A DNA stretch of 57,553 nt from Ectothiorhodospiraceae bacterium (GCA_002401775.2 NVUB02000173.1:1-57553), one strand, 5' to 3'; numbered from the stretch's first letter, positions 8,358 through 17,155 are shown. Notes: generated by a model from the letters alone, not told the origin. Translations and numbers: made by a program.

Positions 8358-10133
8358 CTACAATGTATCGCTAAAATGATGGGAAAACATTTTTTTTAGC
8401 GCTTGGCGATCAATTTTGCCATTAGGCGTTTTGGGAAGTTGTGTGTGCTGTTCAATATGTGTGGGTAGCATAAAACCCGGCAATTCAGCACGGCAATGAT
8501 CGTTCAATTGCTTGAGGAGTGGGGTGTTGGTCGATTCTACAGAATCTACAGAATCTACAGAATCTACAGAATCTGCTGAATCTGCTGAATCTACAGAAAG
8601 TGATGCTGTATTTTCTAGCAGGGGTTTATTCGCAAGGGTTTGATTCGAAAGAGTGTCAATGACGACAATGGCCACAATCGCTTGCCCGAGTGTCGGGTGA
8701 GGTACACCGAACACAGCAGTTTCATGTATCCGCCCGCTAGCGTGCAGGACTTCTTCAATTTCGGTGGGGCTGACGCGGTAACCCGAGGTTTTGATCATGT
8801 CGTCTTCGCGCCCGACAAAATACAAATAGCCTTCTGCGTCCTGAGTGACGATGTCCCCTGACCAGAGGACTTTTTCAGTGGGCTTAATATGGGCCATTGC
8901 AGAGGGTGGGCTGCGAAAATGGCGAGCCGTTGCTTCAGGATTGTTCCAATACCCCTGTGCCACCAAGGGCCCGGCGTGGACTAATTCTCCGGGTTCCCCA
9001 GGGGCACAGGCACTGCCATCTCGGCGTACAACGGCCAAATCAGCGTGAGGGATGGCTTTGCCCATGGACGTAGGGCGTTTGGCGAGTTGCTCTGGGGGCA
9101 GATAGCTGGACCGAAAGGCTTCTGTAAGCCCATACATGAGGAATAAGCGCGCGTTGGGCAGCCGTTGTTGCAAACTTTTAATGATGGGAACGGGCAGGTG
9201 GCCGCCGGAATTCGTCAGGGTGTGCAGCGTCAGGGTGTGCTGAGAGTTTGGGCCGAGAGAGGCGTTGTCGCGCTTATTATTAACCTCATTTCCCGGCCAC
9301 TCAAGAGAGGCAAGCTGGGCCCATAAAGAGGGTACACCAGCGATTGTGGTGACTCTTTCCCGAACAACAGTCCGTATGACATCTCTTGGCATTAGGTAAT
9401 TCAGCAGTACCACGGAAGCGCGAGCCGTAAACGCGGTTATTAGTTGATTAAGGCCATAATCAAAGCTCAGGGGTAACACAGAAAGCAGACGGTCCGATGG
9501 TTGGGTGTCCAGATAGTTGACGACACTTTCTGCGCCCAGTAGCAGGTTCCGGTGAGATAAAACGACACCTTTTGGGTAGCCCGTACTGCCAGAGGTGTAA
9601 AGAATAGCCGCAGCACTATTTTCTGAAATGTCGGTATGCACCAGGGGTTGGTTTGTTTGCAGGTTTTGCCACGACGTGACGGTGAGCCATGAAAAAGTAT
9701 CGGGGTCTAGTGTTCCCTGGGTAATAATCAAATGCTGCAAACATGTGCAACCGGGCAGAGTTTCGTACAGCATTTCATACAGAGTTTCGTGCAGAAGAGT
9801 GGCTCTTTCGGCAGACGTGACCAATACTTTTGCACCACTGTCTTGCAGAATATGAGCAACTTGTGCGGGTTTAAGCACAGGATTGATGGGAACGAAAATG
9901 CCACCCATGCAAGGAGTGGCAAACAAGGCCTCAACCGTTTCCCGTTGTTTTGGCAGGTAAACGACAATCCGACTACCTTTTGGTATTCCCAATGCTTGGA
10001 AGCCCGCCGCTGTGGATTCCAGGCATTGCTGTAGTTCACTGTACGAAAGGTGCTGTTTTCCGTCGCGCAGGGCATTAGCGTCTGGCCTGGATTGGGCAGC
10101 AGCTTCGATGAGATGATTGAGTCGTCGATGCAT
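8358..10133 (-). CDS. AMP-forming acyl-CoA/amino-acid ligase, exosortase-A-associated type
   Basis: A 591-residue adenylate-forming enzyme. The A3 phosphate loop is at 179-191 (YTSGSTGYPKG). Further motifs are MYGLTEAF (A5), the hinge SGDIVTQDAEGYLYFVGRED (A7-A8), and C-terminal KTPNGKIDR with the catalytic lysine (A10). It activates a carboxylate with ATP and passes it to CoA or a carrier protein, here probably the ACP encoded at 6.2-6.5 kb. Its nearest described family is the exosortase-A-associated ligase TIGR03098. An unusual Ser-Val-Asp/Ser-Ala-Asp run at about residues 512-534, inside the mobile C-terminal subdomain, is encoded by seven 9-bp repeats and makes the protein longer than the family norm of about 520. 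Upstream lies galE on the same strand, 134 bases away. No good leader signals were seen. Confidence 0.88.
   Translation of the reverse strand: MHRRLNHLIEAAAQSRPDANALRDGKQHLSYSELQQCLESTAAGFQALGIPKGSRIVVYLPKQRETVEALFATPCMGGIFVPINPVLKPAQVAHILQDSGAKVLVTSAERATLLHETLYEMLYETLPGCTCLQHLIITQGTLDPDTFSWLTVTSWQNLQTNQPLVHTDISENSAAAILYTSGSTGYPKGVVLSHRNLLLGAESVVNYLDTQPSDRLLSVLPLSFDYGLNQLITAFTARASVVLLNYLMPRDVIRTVVRERVTTIAGVPSLWAQLASLEWPGNEVNNKRDNASLGPNSQHTLTLHTLTNSGGHLPVPIIKSLQQRLPNARLFLMYGLTEAFRSSYLPPEQLAKRPTSMGKAIPHADLAVVRRDGSACAPGEPGELVHAGPLVAQGYWNNPEATARHFRSPPSAMAHIKPTEKVLWSGDIVTQDAEGYLYFVGREDDMIKTSGYRVSPTEIEEVLHASGRIHETAVFGVPHPTLGQAIVAIVVIDTLSNQTLANKPLLENTASLSVDSADSADSVDSVDSVDSVESTNTPLLKQLNDHCRAELPGFMLPTHIEQHTQLPKTPNGKIDRQALKKMFSHHFSDTL
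8533..8595 (-). repeat. Seven 9-bp tandem repeats inside the ligase gene
   Basis: Units GATTCTACA, GAATCTACA (x4) and GAATCTGCT (x2) encode repeats of Ser-Val-Asp or Ser-Ala-Asp. The unit is a multiple of three, so copy-number change would lengthen or shorten the linker without breaking the frame. Confidence 0.85.
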
Positions 10134-10267
10134 TCAGCGAATTATTGAGGCAATGGTTTTAGAAGAAAGGGTTATCGTTATTTGTGAAAGGTCTGGTGGT
10201 CTGATTAATCAGTTCTTATCAAGAAATCCCTTTCAAAAAATTCCTTTAAACAAACCCCGAAAATTGT

Positions 10268-11266
10268 CTATTTAGCGGCTTTTTCAAGGAGCTTTTTCTC
10301 CCATGCCAATGATGTTTTAACGATAAAATCCAAATCATCACATTTTACATTCCAATCAAGTTTTTCATGAATAGCATCTACTTTGGCGATGAGTTGTGGG
10401 GGGTCACCAGCGCGGCGCGGTTCTTCGATAATGTTGAGGGGGGAACCATGGACACGCTGCACGGAATCCAGCACTTCGTGCACACTATAACCATGGCCAT
10501 AACCACAGTTAAGGGTGGTAGATTTTCCGCCTGCTCGCAGGTATTCCAATGCGGCTAAATGGGCGCCCGCGAGGTCTTCGACGTGGATGTAATCACGAAT
10601 GCCGGTGCCGTCTGGTGTCGGGTAGTCTGTGCCAAAGATACAAATTTTGTCCCGCTTGCCGAGGGCGGCTTCACAAGCCACTTTGATGAGCAAAGTAGCG
10701 CCAAGGGTAGATTGGCCAATACGGCCTTGTGGGTCTGAACCGGCGACATTGAAATAGCGCAATGCAACGTGTCGTAAATCGGTAGCGAATGACAGGTCTT
10801 TGAGCATTTGCTCGGTCATCAATTTAGACCCGCCATAAGCATTGATGGGACTGGTGGGGGTGTCTTCGGTGACTTGTTCCACTTCAGGAATGCCATACAC
10901 GGCGGCGGTGGATGAAAAGATAAAATGCTCCACCCCTGCGGCGGAACAACATTCCAACAAATTGCGTGAATTGCAGGTGTTGTTGCCATAATATTTTAGT
11001 GGATTAGAAACGGACTCAGGAACGATAGTGTGTGCGGCAAAGTGCATTACTGAGCCGATGTTGTGCTTTTTTAACAACTGTGACACTAATTCCCGATCAC
11101 CGGTATCACCGACCACCAACTCGCCATAAAGCACGGATTCTTTGAAACCGGTACAAAGGTTGTCGAGTACCACAATGGTTTCGCCTGCTTCGCCGAGTTG
11201 TCGAACCACGTGGCTGCCAATATAACCGGCACCACCAGTGACTAATATGGCTTTTTTGTCGGACAT
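10268..11266 (-). CDS. galE: UDP-glucose 4-epimerase
   Basis: A 332-residue extended short-chain dehydrogenase/reductase. The NAD-binding GGAGYIGS is at 11-18, the catalytic Ser is in SSTAAVYG (about 118-120), and the Tyr144-x3-Lys148 pair is in NAYGGSK. RYFNVAGSDP and GTGIRDYIHVEDL are hallmark GalE blocks. It interconverts UDP-glucose and UDP-galactose in the cytoplasm and so supplies galactose (or the N-acetyl sugars) for polysaccharide. I chose the ATG at 11266, which follows GGAG by about 9 bases; a TTG one codon upstream is less likely. It is transcribed toward the ligase-decarboxylase pair and divergently from the ATPase fusion gene, fitting a supply role for this locus. It could also serve lipopolysaccharide synthesis. 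Confidence 0.93.
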   Translation of the reverse strand: MSDKKAILVTGGAGYIGSHVVRQLGEAGETIVVLDNLCTGFKESVLYGELVVGDTGDRELVSQLLKKHNIGSVMHFAAHTIVPESVSNPLKYYGNNTCNSRNLLECCSAAGVEHFIFSSTAAVYGIPEVEQVTEDTPTSPINAYGGSKLMTEQMLKDLSFATDLRHVALRYFNVAGSDPQGRIGQSTLGATLLIKVACEAALGKRDKICIFGTDYPTPDGTGIRDYIHVEDLAGAHLAALEYLRAGGKSTTLNCGYGHGYSVHEVLDSVQRVHGSPLNIIEEPRRAGDPPQLIAKVDAIHEKLDWNVKCDDLDFIVKTSLAWEKKLLEKAAK

Positions 11267-11363
11267 CAAGAAGGTCTCCAGTGTGATACTTGGGTGATTT
11301 TATAACGATAGTTTACGGGGTGGATCTTCATGGTGCAAAGTCCATGCAGGGGCATCGTGATGG

Positions 11364-11394
11364 TATATGTTTCGCTCAATGAACAAAACATATA
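11364..11394. promoter_or_regulatory. Inverted repeat in the galE/ATPase divergent promoter region, possible operator
   Basis: Perfect 9-base arms TATATGTTT (11364-11372) and AAACATATA (11386-11394) with a 13-base spacer, in the 420-base divergent intergenic region. Symmetry and position suit a dimeric regulator, but no regulator is identified. The rest of the region shows no clear sigma-70 promoter. Confidence 0.35.
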
Positions 11395-11690
11395 GGGAAT
11401 ATACTACAAATGTTCGAAGGGGAAACACCCGTTTAGCTGACTTTATCACTCTGCTGGGTAATTTTACCGAAAAAAGCATGAGTTAGCCTTAAGTTTTCCC
11501 TTTAAAAAGCGGAATTTAATGGTAAAATGGCCTTATTCGATGTTTGCGGTGATTTCTACATGCAGGCAAGCAAAAATGCCTGAAGAGTGCGTGTTGTTGG
11601 CCGCTAATATTCAGGATGTCAGTACTGGGTTTTGACCCTGGGTCGAAAAACCAGGCAGTCAATCCAGATAAAAAATGAAGGGAATTCTGA

Positions 11691-14600
11691 GTGTACGAGA
11701 ATTATTATCATCTGCGTTCCAAACCATTCCGCCTGAGTCCAGACCCTGGCTTTTTTTACGAAAGCCGTGGACACAAAAGGGCGTTGGCCTATCTGCGATA
11801 CGGCCTTAGCCAGTCGGAAGGGTTTGTTGTTATTACGGGTGCTCCTGGCACCGGGAAAACAACACTGGCGCAAGTATTATTGCAGGAAATGAGTGAATCC
11901 GATGTCGTGGTTGCCCACCTGACGACGACCCAGTTGGAAGCCGATGAAATGCTGCGCATGGTCGCGGCTTCATTTGGTCTGCGTTTCGAAGGCCAGGACA
12001 AGGCCGGGTTATTGAAAACCCTAGAAGCCTTTTTTATGGCGCGTTCTCGTGAGCGTAAGCGTGTCCTGTTGGTGGTTGATGAAGCACAAAACCTGCCTGC
12101 ACGTTCTTTAGAAGAGCTGCGTATGCTCTCCAATCTGCAAGTGGGTGACAAAGCCCTATTACAAACCTTCCTGCTGGGACAGGTGCAATTCCGGCAAATG
12201 TTGGATCACCCAGATCTGGAGCAGCTCAGCCAACGGGTCATTGCAAATTATCACCTGAGCTCGTTGGGTGAGGATGAATGCCAAAGTTACATTGAAAGTC
12301 GTTTGACCCATGTGGGTTGGAAAAATGACCCGAATTTTACTGATCGCGCCTATGAGGTCATTTTTGAATATACCGAAGGCGTGCCTCGGCGTATCAACAT
12401 GCTTTGTGATCGTGTACTGCTGTTTAGCTGTCTGGAAGAGCGGCATGAAATTGATGAAGCGTTGCTGGCTGAAGTTACCGATGAACTGCAAAGTGAAATT
12501 TCGGGACGACCTGTCGCTAGAACGACATTAACGGAAAAACCAGCCGCTATTCTACCGGATGTTTCTGCCACAGAAACGGTATCCGAATCTGAAGCAAATT
12601 CCAAATTAGCCGTCGAAAATGAAAAGGTGACTGAAAAAGAACCGCTGGAGGACATAGTGTCTCCCGTTGACGCTCACCCCGAGGTCAAACCAACACAATA
12701 TTCTGGCTTTGACGGTGATACTGGTTCTGATTCCCCTGCTGTTATGCCTGGCGATCAGTCTGCCAATAGAAATATTGACGATAATTTTGATGGTAATAGC
12801 CATATGGATCGGGCAATGCCTGATGATGGTTGGAGTCAAGCCGTCGCACAGCGGGATGATGTTGACACTCCCCATGCGGTTCCCGAAGAAAAAGAGCGTT
12901 TTCGAGTTATCTCAGGGGGAAAAGATACCGCAAACCGAAAAGCTGAAACTCATCCTTCAAATCAAAATGATCGTCCCGCCAATCATCCGACACCTGTAGT
13001 GATGGCACCTGTGCCGGATGCGCCTGGCGATAGCCAAGAAATGGTGCTGCGGAAAGTATTGCGCCTGGTTCTGGCATTTCATCGTTCGCCGAGAAGCTTT
13101 CCAGGGCTGGATGATCCATCACAACCGTTACCCAATGGAATAAAGGCCATTCTTGAGCTGGCAATCGCTGAGGATCAGGTGTTATCCAATCTGCGGCAAA
13201 TAGCCGTCATGGGCATATCTCCAGCCATGTTGCGTGCGGCAGTACGGTTTTTTGTGCGACGAGTCTTGTTTCTGCCTGGAGGGGGTGATTTCCGTGTAAT
13301 GGGGCTTGCTTCAGGCGCTAGTTTATCGGAAATAGAAGCCCATTATGGGCTACTAATGAAACTGCTTCGCCAGGACAAAAAGGGCAATGACGAAGCAGGA
13401 GTCACCCGTGTTGGTGAGTCGTACGAGCGTTTATGCCGTCTTGAAATGAACAAAGAGCGTGACTCTTCTCCTAATTCATTGTCAGACATCAATGAAATTG
13501 ATGACGTCGAGGAAGACCTGGACCTGGATTTGTCACCCACCCTGGCGGGAAATCATTCCGCATTCAGGGCATCATCAGCCGCAGCGGCAGATGTTTTGAC
13601 CGATGGCGAAAATACCCGCTCCTCGGCACGCAACCTCGTATTAGTGGCGGGTGCGGCTGTCATCGTCTTTGTACTGTATTTAACGCAGATTAAAAATCAG
13701 GAAACGCCCGTTCCTGTTCGTTCCATGGAAACGGCGGAAGAATTGGTTACTCTAGGATCTTCTGATGATGCTGGCTCGGTCGATAGTTCAACGGATAGTT
13801 CAGCAAAAAGCTCAGCGGAAAGTTCAGTAGATAGCTCAGCTACAAGAGCAATAATGGGTGTCGAAGCAGAATCGTTTACTTCAGAAATGAATAGTGAAGT
13901 ATCTGGTATGACAGCTCAAAATACCGAATTTATGCCGTTAGCGAGCATGGAATCCACGGCGTTGGTTGACGAACAGCAGGCCGCAATAGAAAAAAAGGCT
14001 GCTGAATTGGCCCGTTTAACGGCAAAATTAGCGGCTGCCAGGCTAGCAGAAGAGCAAGCCAAGGTAGACGCTCAGGCAAAAGCTGAAGCGCTGGCCAGAG
14101 CAGAGAATAAAGCAAAAGCAGATGCTAAAGCTAAGGCAGATGCTAAAGCTAAGGCAGATGCTTCTAAAGCTAGGGCAGCGACTAAAGCCAAGGCAAACGC
14201 TAAAGCCAAGGCAAACGCCAAAGCCAAAGCAGATGCCAAGGCAAAAGCTAAGACTGACGCTACTAAAGCCAAGGCAGATGCTAAAGCCAAAGCTGCTGTT
14301 AAAGCCAAAGCTGATGCTAGGGCCAAGGCTGCACTGGTTCTTTCAGTTCCTGCGGGCTCGCAGAATGTTATTAGTTCTACGGTGTTGGCAAATATGGTCT
14401 CCTCTTTTGAAGCGGCCTATAAAGAGGGTGATATCACTAAATTGAGCGCGTTATTTGCGCCCACGGTAAGAACGAATGACCAAATAGATTTGCAGGGGCT
14501 GCGTACTGAATATAAGGAATTCTTTAAAAACAGTTCTGAGAGAAACATTCAGCTAAAACGTTTACGCTGGGAAAGCGAAAAAAATTATGCCAAAGCGACG

Positions 14601-15140
14601 GGTGAATATATCGTTTTCACGCGGGGTAAAGGTAACGCTTCTCAACGTCGGGAACGAGGGAAGGTCACTTTACAGCTGGAAAAACGCGCGGGTAAATTAG
14701 AAATTACCCGGTTATATTTTTCGGATCCAGTGGTATTAACGCCGGTTAGGACGAATAAACCTTCGAAAGCCATTGAGAGCATTACTGATGACGATCTAGC
14801 GTCTATTATAGATACATTGATTTCAGTTTATGCCGCTGGCGATATTAAACGATTTATGAGTTTGTTTGCGAAAGATGCTCAGTCAAATGACCATGACTCG
14901 GCGCAGGGGATTCGTACCGATTATCAAAGCTTGTTTTCAAGCACGTCATTCCGACAAATTTCATTTCAAGACCTCACATGGAGCAGGGATGGTAATACTG
15001 CTAGAGGTGAGGCAATCTATGGCGTAGAAGTTCGTGCTAAAGGCCAGCGTAAAATAGATTATTATGAAGGCCAGTTATGGATTCAGGTGGAACGACGGGA
15101 CGGAAATATCCGTATAACCCACTTTTCATTTGTTGAATAG
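11691..15140 (+). CDS. Membrane-anchored ExeA/exosortase-type ATPase fused to J-like, Ala/Lys-repeat and two NTF2-like domains
   Basis: An 1149-residue protein starting at GTG with GAAGGG upstream. Residues 1-270 are an ExeA/GspA-like AAA ATPase beginning YENYYHLRSKPFRLSPDP, as in exosortase-A-associated ATPases (TIGR03015): Walker A GAPGTGKTT at 50-58, Walker B VLLVVDE near 125-131. A disordered acidic linker follows. Residues about 533-585 resemble a J domain (FRVMGLASGASLSEIEAHY) but the HPD triad reads R-Q-D. A single membrane segment lies near 647-665. Then come an Ala/Lys/Asp repeat helix (about 764-882, TolA-like composition) and two homologous NTF2-like domains (about 895-1017 and 1034-1149). 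I infer a cytoplasmic ATPase whose rigid arm reaches across the periplasm to the wall or an export partner. The usual ATPase of this family is about 270-350 residues, so this is a large fusion. The frame is intact throughout. Confidence 0.8.
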   Translation: MYENYYHLRSKPFRLSPDPGFFYESRGHKRALAYLRYGLSQSEGFVVITGAPGTGKTTLAQVLLQEMSESDVVVAHLTTTQLEADEMLRMVAASFGLRFEGQDKAGLLKTLEAFFMARSRERKRVLLVVDEAQNLPARSLEELRMLSNLQVGDKALLQTFLLGQVQFRQMLDHPDLEQLSQRVIANYHLSSLGEDECQSYIESRLTHVGWKNDPNFTDRAYEVIFEYTEGVPRRINMLCDRVLLFSCLEERHEIDEALLAEVTDELQSEISGRPVARTTLTEKPAAILPDVSATETVSESEANSKLAVENEKVTEKEPLEDIVSPVDAHPEVKPTQYSGFDGDTGSDSPAVMPGDQSANRNIDDNFDGNSHMDRAMPDDGWSQAVAQRDDVDTPHAVPEEKERFRVISGGKDTANRKAETHPSNQNDRPANHPTPVVMAPVPDAPGDSQEMVLRKVLRLVLAFHRSPRSFPGLDDPSQPLPNGIKAILELAIAEDQVLSNLRQIAVMGISPAMLRAAVRFFVRRVLFLPGGGDFRVMGLASGASLSEIEAHYGLLMKLLRQDKKGNDEAGVTRVGESYERLCRLEMNKERDSSPNSLSDINEIDDVEEDLDLDLSPTLAGNHSAFRASSAAAADVLTDGENTRSSARNLVLVAGAAVIVFVLYLTQIKNQETPVPVRSMETAEELVTLGSSDDAGSVDSSTDSSAKSSAESSVDSSATRAIMGVEAESFTSEMNSEVSGMTAQNTEFMPLASMESTALVDEQQAAIEKKAAELARLTAKLAAARLAEEQAKVDAQAKAEALARAENKAKADAKAKADAKAKADASKARAATKAKANAKAKANAKAKADAKAKAKTDATKAKADAKAKAAVKAKADARAKAALVLSVPAGSQNVISSTVLANMVSSFEAAYKEGDITKLSALFAPTVRTNDQIDLQGLRTEYKEFFKNSSERNIQLKRLRWESEKNYAKATGEYIVFTRGKGNASQRRERGKVTLQLEKRAGKLEITRLYFSDPVVLTPVRTNKPSKAIESITDDDLASIIDTLISVYAAGDIKRFMSLFAKDAQSNDHDSAQGIRTDYQSLFSSTSFRQISFQDLTWSRDGNTARGEAIYGVEVRAKGQRKIDYYEGQLWIQVERRDGNIRITHFSFVE

Positions 15141-15375
15141 ATATTGATTAGAGATTAAATAAATAGGTAAGTCGTTCCTCGTGAGTTAGAAGGTTAACGT
15201 TACGATGTTAGAAGGTTAAGTCGTTAGGACGTCGTTCGGTCGTTGTTATGAAGATCATTCGGATAGCCATTAGAGTGTAAATTAGGCAGTATCTGGTTTT
15301 GGGTAAACTGTTGGGTAAGCGGCACTGATTATTAGTGGCTTCCCGTGAAAATTGATGTTCTCCAGGGGATTAAAA

Positions 15376-15696
15376 ATGAAGAAATTGTTATTAGTTGCAT
15401 GTGTAAGCTTAGGGTTGTCAGGATACGCAATCGCTGGGAATGAAATTCTGCTGGCGGCAGCAATTGGGTCAGGTAATACAAATACGGGATCAGTATCATC
15501 AGGATCAGAATCAGCATCATCAGCATCATCAGGATCAGCATCATCAGGAGCGGGAGCAGGATCATCAGGAGCGGGAACTGCTGCGGCCTCGGCCGCAACA
15601 TTAGGTACTGCAGGGATCGTTACTGTCGGCGTATTAACCGCAGGAGTGGTTGCGGCTCTGGCCAGCGGTGGAAGTTCAAGTACTGCTCAGCATTAG
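15376..15696 (+). CDS. Small secreted Gly/Ser/Ala-rich protein, YjbE/GfcA-like (copy 1)
   Basis: A 106-residue protein with a clear Sec signal peptide (KKLLLVACVSLGLSGYAIAG), a mature start NEILLAAAIG, a low-complexity Ser/Gly/Ala centre encoded by ATCAGGATCAGCATCA-like repeats, a hydrophobic segment near the C-terminus (TAGIVTVGVLTAGVVAAL) and a GGSSSTAQH tail. I chose the ATG at 15376 because CAGGGG precedes it; an upstream ATG at 15352 would spoil the signal peptide. Composition, size and position before a YjbH-like gene resemble E. coli YjbE/GfcA, small proteins of polysaccharide operons with unknown role. Copy 2 at 16.5 kb shares both ends. A hairpin at 15851-15892 may end its transcript, so it could be made in excess over the large proteins downstream. 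Confidence 0.78.
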   Translation: MKKLLLVACVSLGLSGYAIAGNEILLAAAIGSGNTNTGSVSSGSESASSASSGSASSGAGAGSSGAGTAAASAATLGTAGIVTVGVLTAGVVAALASGGSSSTAQH

Positions 15697-15850
15697 TCGT
15701 TAATACAACCAGACAGACGACTTGTCAGTAATAGCCATCCGCACAAATCGCCGTACAAGATATTGACGGTCAGGTGAGACTGAGTTGAGATGAGTTGAGA
15801 TTGATCTGTTTTTCACTCGAAGTTTGATCTCTTGCTGTTATAGATTGATT

Positions 15851-15892
15851 CCGTAAATGCCCTTGGTAATTCTTTATCAGGGGCATTTACGG
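15851..15892 (+). terminator. Probable intrinsic terminator or hairpin after copy 1
   Basis: Perfect 12-base arms CCGTAAATGCCC (15851-15862) and GGGCATTTACGG (15881-15892) with an 18-base loop, followed by TTTAC. The U-run is short, so termination may be partial. Confidence 0.5.
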
Positions 15893-15938
15893 TTTACATG
15901 GTCACTAACGTTGCGCTTGGAGTGGTGGTCCAAGGTAT

Positions 15939-15982
15939 CCTGACACATAGGGCAAGGGTCAAACCTTCGCAAAGCTGTCAGG
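15939..15982 (+). other. Structured-RNA candidate
   Basis: CCTGACA (15939-15945) pairs perfectly with TGTCAGG (15976-15982). Within the loop AAGG and CCTT can pair, leaving AGGGCAA and CGCAAAGC as conserved-looking strands. These two strings recall the core of GEMM-I c-di-GMP riboswitches, but the GNRA hairpin and third helix are not evident and the next gene is about 500 bases away. Treat it as a weak candidate only. Confidence 0.2.
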
Positions 15983-16048
15983 CACGCAAAGGAAAGAAAA
16001 GGGGCGTACTCAAAACGTCCCTTTGCGTTCATCGCGGCTCTGCGAGAG
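15983..16048. repeat. CGCAAAGG/GCGAGAG dispersed hairpin repeat, copy 1
   Basis: GCACGCAAAGGAAAG at the left and CCTTTGCGTTC followed by CGCGGCTCTGCGAGAG at the right form an imperfect hairpin. Related copies are at 45801-45834 and 56667-56745. Confidence 0.6.
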
Positions 16049-16477
16049 TATTCACAGGACAAATATCGATAGCCGATAGTAAACGCACAGCTTGATAGTC
16101 CACTGCATACTGAATTCCAAGTTTATTGATATTGTAGAAGCAAAATCATCAGCTGTGAGTGCTGGTTGATATGTATGTGCATGAGTGAAACTGGCGGATG
16201 TTTTTTGCGCTAAAAGAACGATGTGGGGCTTGCAACTGTCTTGAAAAATGCCGAAAGGTAATTTGACACAAAGGGGAATGCCGAGCTTATCGCAGGGTGT
16301 GAAATGAGCCTTGCAGGTGAAAAGTCATTCGACTACACTCAAATTCAACTATCTATAGTCTAAGTAGGTATCGCTCAAAGTATAAAACCTCGCACCTCTG
16401 CATGAAGGCTCCCGAAGCACTAATGCTTAAGGAAAGGTTAAGGAAATCGTAGTTTGTTAATAACAAAGGAGATGAAA

Positions 16478-16762
16478 ATGAACCAGAAATTTTTCGCGGG
16501 ATGTGTAGCAGGTATCAGTTTGCTGTTAGGTGGTAATGTGATTGCTGGAGAAGAAATACAGCTGGCTTCAGCCTTGGCAAGCTCTACATCTTCGATTAGC
16601 GCGGCTACCAGTGTCGTGAGCGCCTCTGCATCCGAAGCGATGGCGGGCGGGGCAATGGCAGGAGGAGTAACGACATCAACTATGATAGTCATTGGTGCGG
16701 TAGTAACAGCCGGTGTCGTCGTTGTTTCTGAAGCGGGTAGTAGCAGTACGACAAATCATTAG
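16478..16762 (+). CDS. Small secreted Gly/Ser/Ala-rich protein, YjbE/GfcA-like (copy 2)
   Basis: A 94-residue paralogue of copy 1. The signal peptide is NQKFFAGCVAGISLLLGG with likely cleavage after V-I-A, then GEEIQLASALAS, a Ser/Ala-rich centre, a hydrophobic segment (TSTMIVIGAVVTAGVVVV) and an AGSSSTTNH tail. The ATG at 16478 has AAGGAG 7 bases upstream; ATGs at 16472 and further upstream are too close to or ahead of that site. Copies 1 and 2 share the E-I-x-L-A motif after cleavage and the SSST-x-(Q/N)H ending, so both ends are probably functional while the centre drifts. A strong terminator follows at 16959-16991, before the YjbH-like gene. Its role, like that of YjbE/GfcA, is unknown. 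Confidence 0.78.
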   Translation: MNQKFFAGCVAGISLLLGGNVIAGEEIQLASALASSTSSISAATSVVSASASEAMAGGAMAGGVTTSTMIVIGAVVTAGVVVVSEAGSSSTTNH

Positions 16763-16958
16763 TCTCATCCAGTTAGCCATATCTATTTGTCACACCTATT
16801 TAGCCACAAATCAGCGGCAGTATAATTGTGGCGGCTTAACAATGTAATTGTGTACTGGTTGATTACGTACAATCATTTCATGCTAGGTTGTAATTAAGCG
16901 CAAAACGGATATTTATTGCAAATTCCGTTATCCGTTAGAAGTTGTTCACAAGAAACGA

Positions 16959-16991
16959 ATGCCTCTAGTGATTAGCGCTGGAGGCATTTTT
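16959..16991 (+). terminator. Intrinsic terminator after copy 2
   Basis: Arms ATGCCTC (16959-16965) and GAGGCAT (16981-16987) followed by a T-run (TTTTTG). It separates the small-protein gene from the YjbH-like gene, which then needs its own promoter in the AT-rich stretch 17041-17110. Confidence 0.65.
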
Positions 16992-17155
16992 GTATGTGAA
17001 TGGTTTGTGGGAGGTTGATGGCCCGTTTGCGACTAAACGGTGAGAAAATAAAGTTCAATTTATGGTATCTTATTGAAAATAATAATAAATTTCTACGCGA
17101 TGGAGCAGCTTTGTGAAAGCAAGTACGGTGCAACATGTCCTGTAATGAGTCGTAA

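Noticed and set aside
15983-16048. CRISPR-like repeat
   Set aside because: Only three scattered imperfect copies across 40 kb with no regular spacing and no cas genes.
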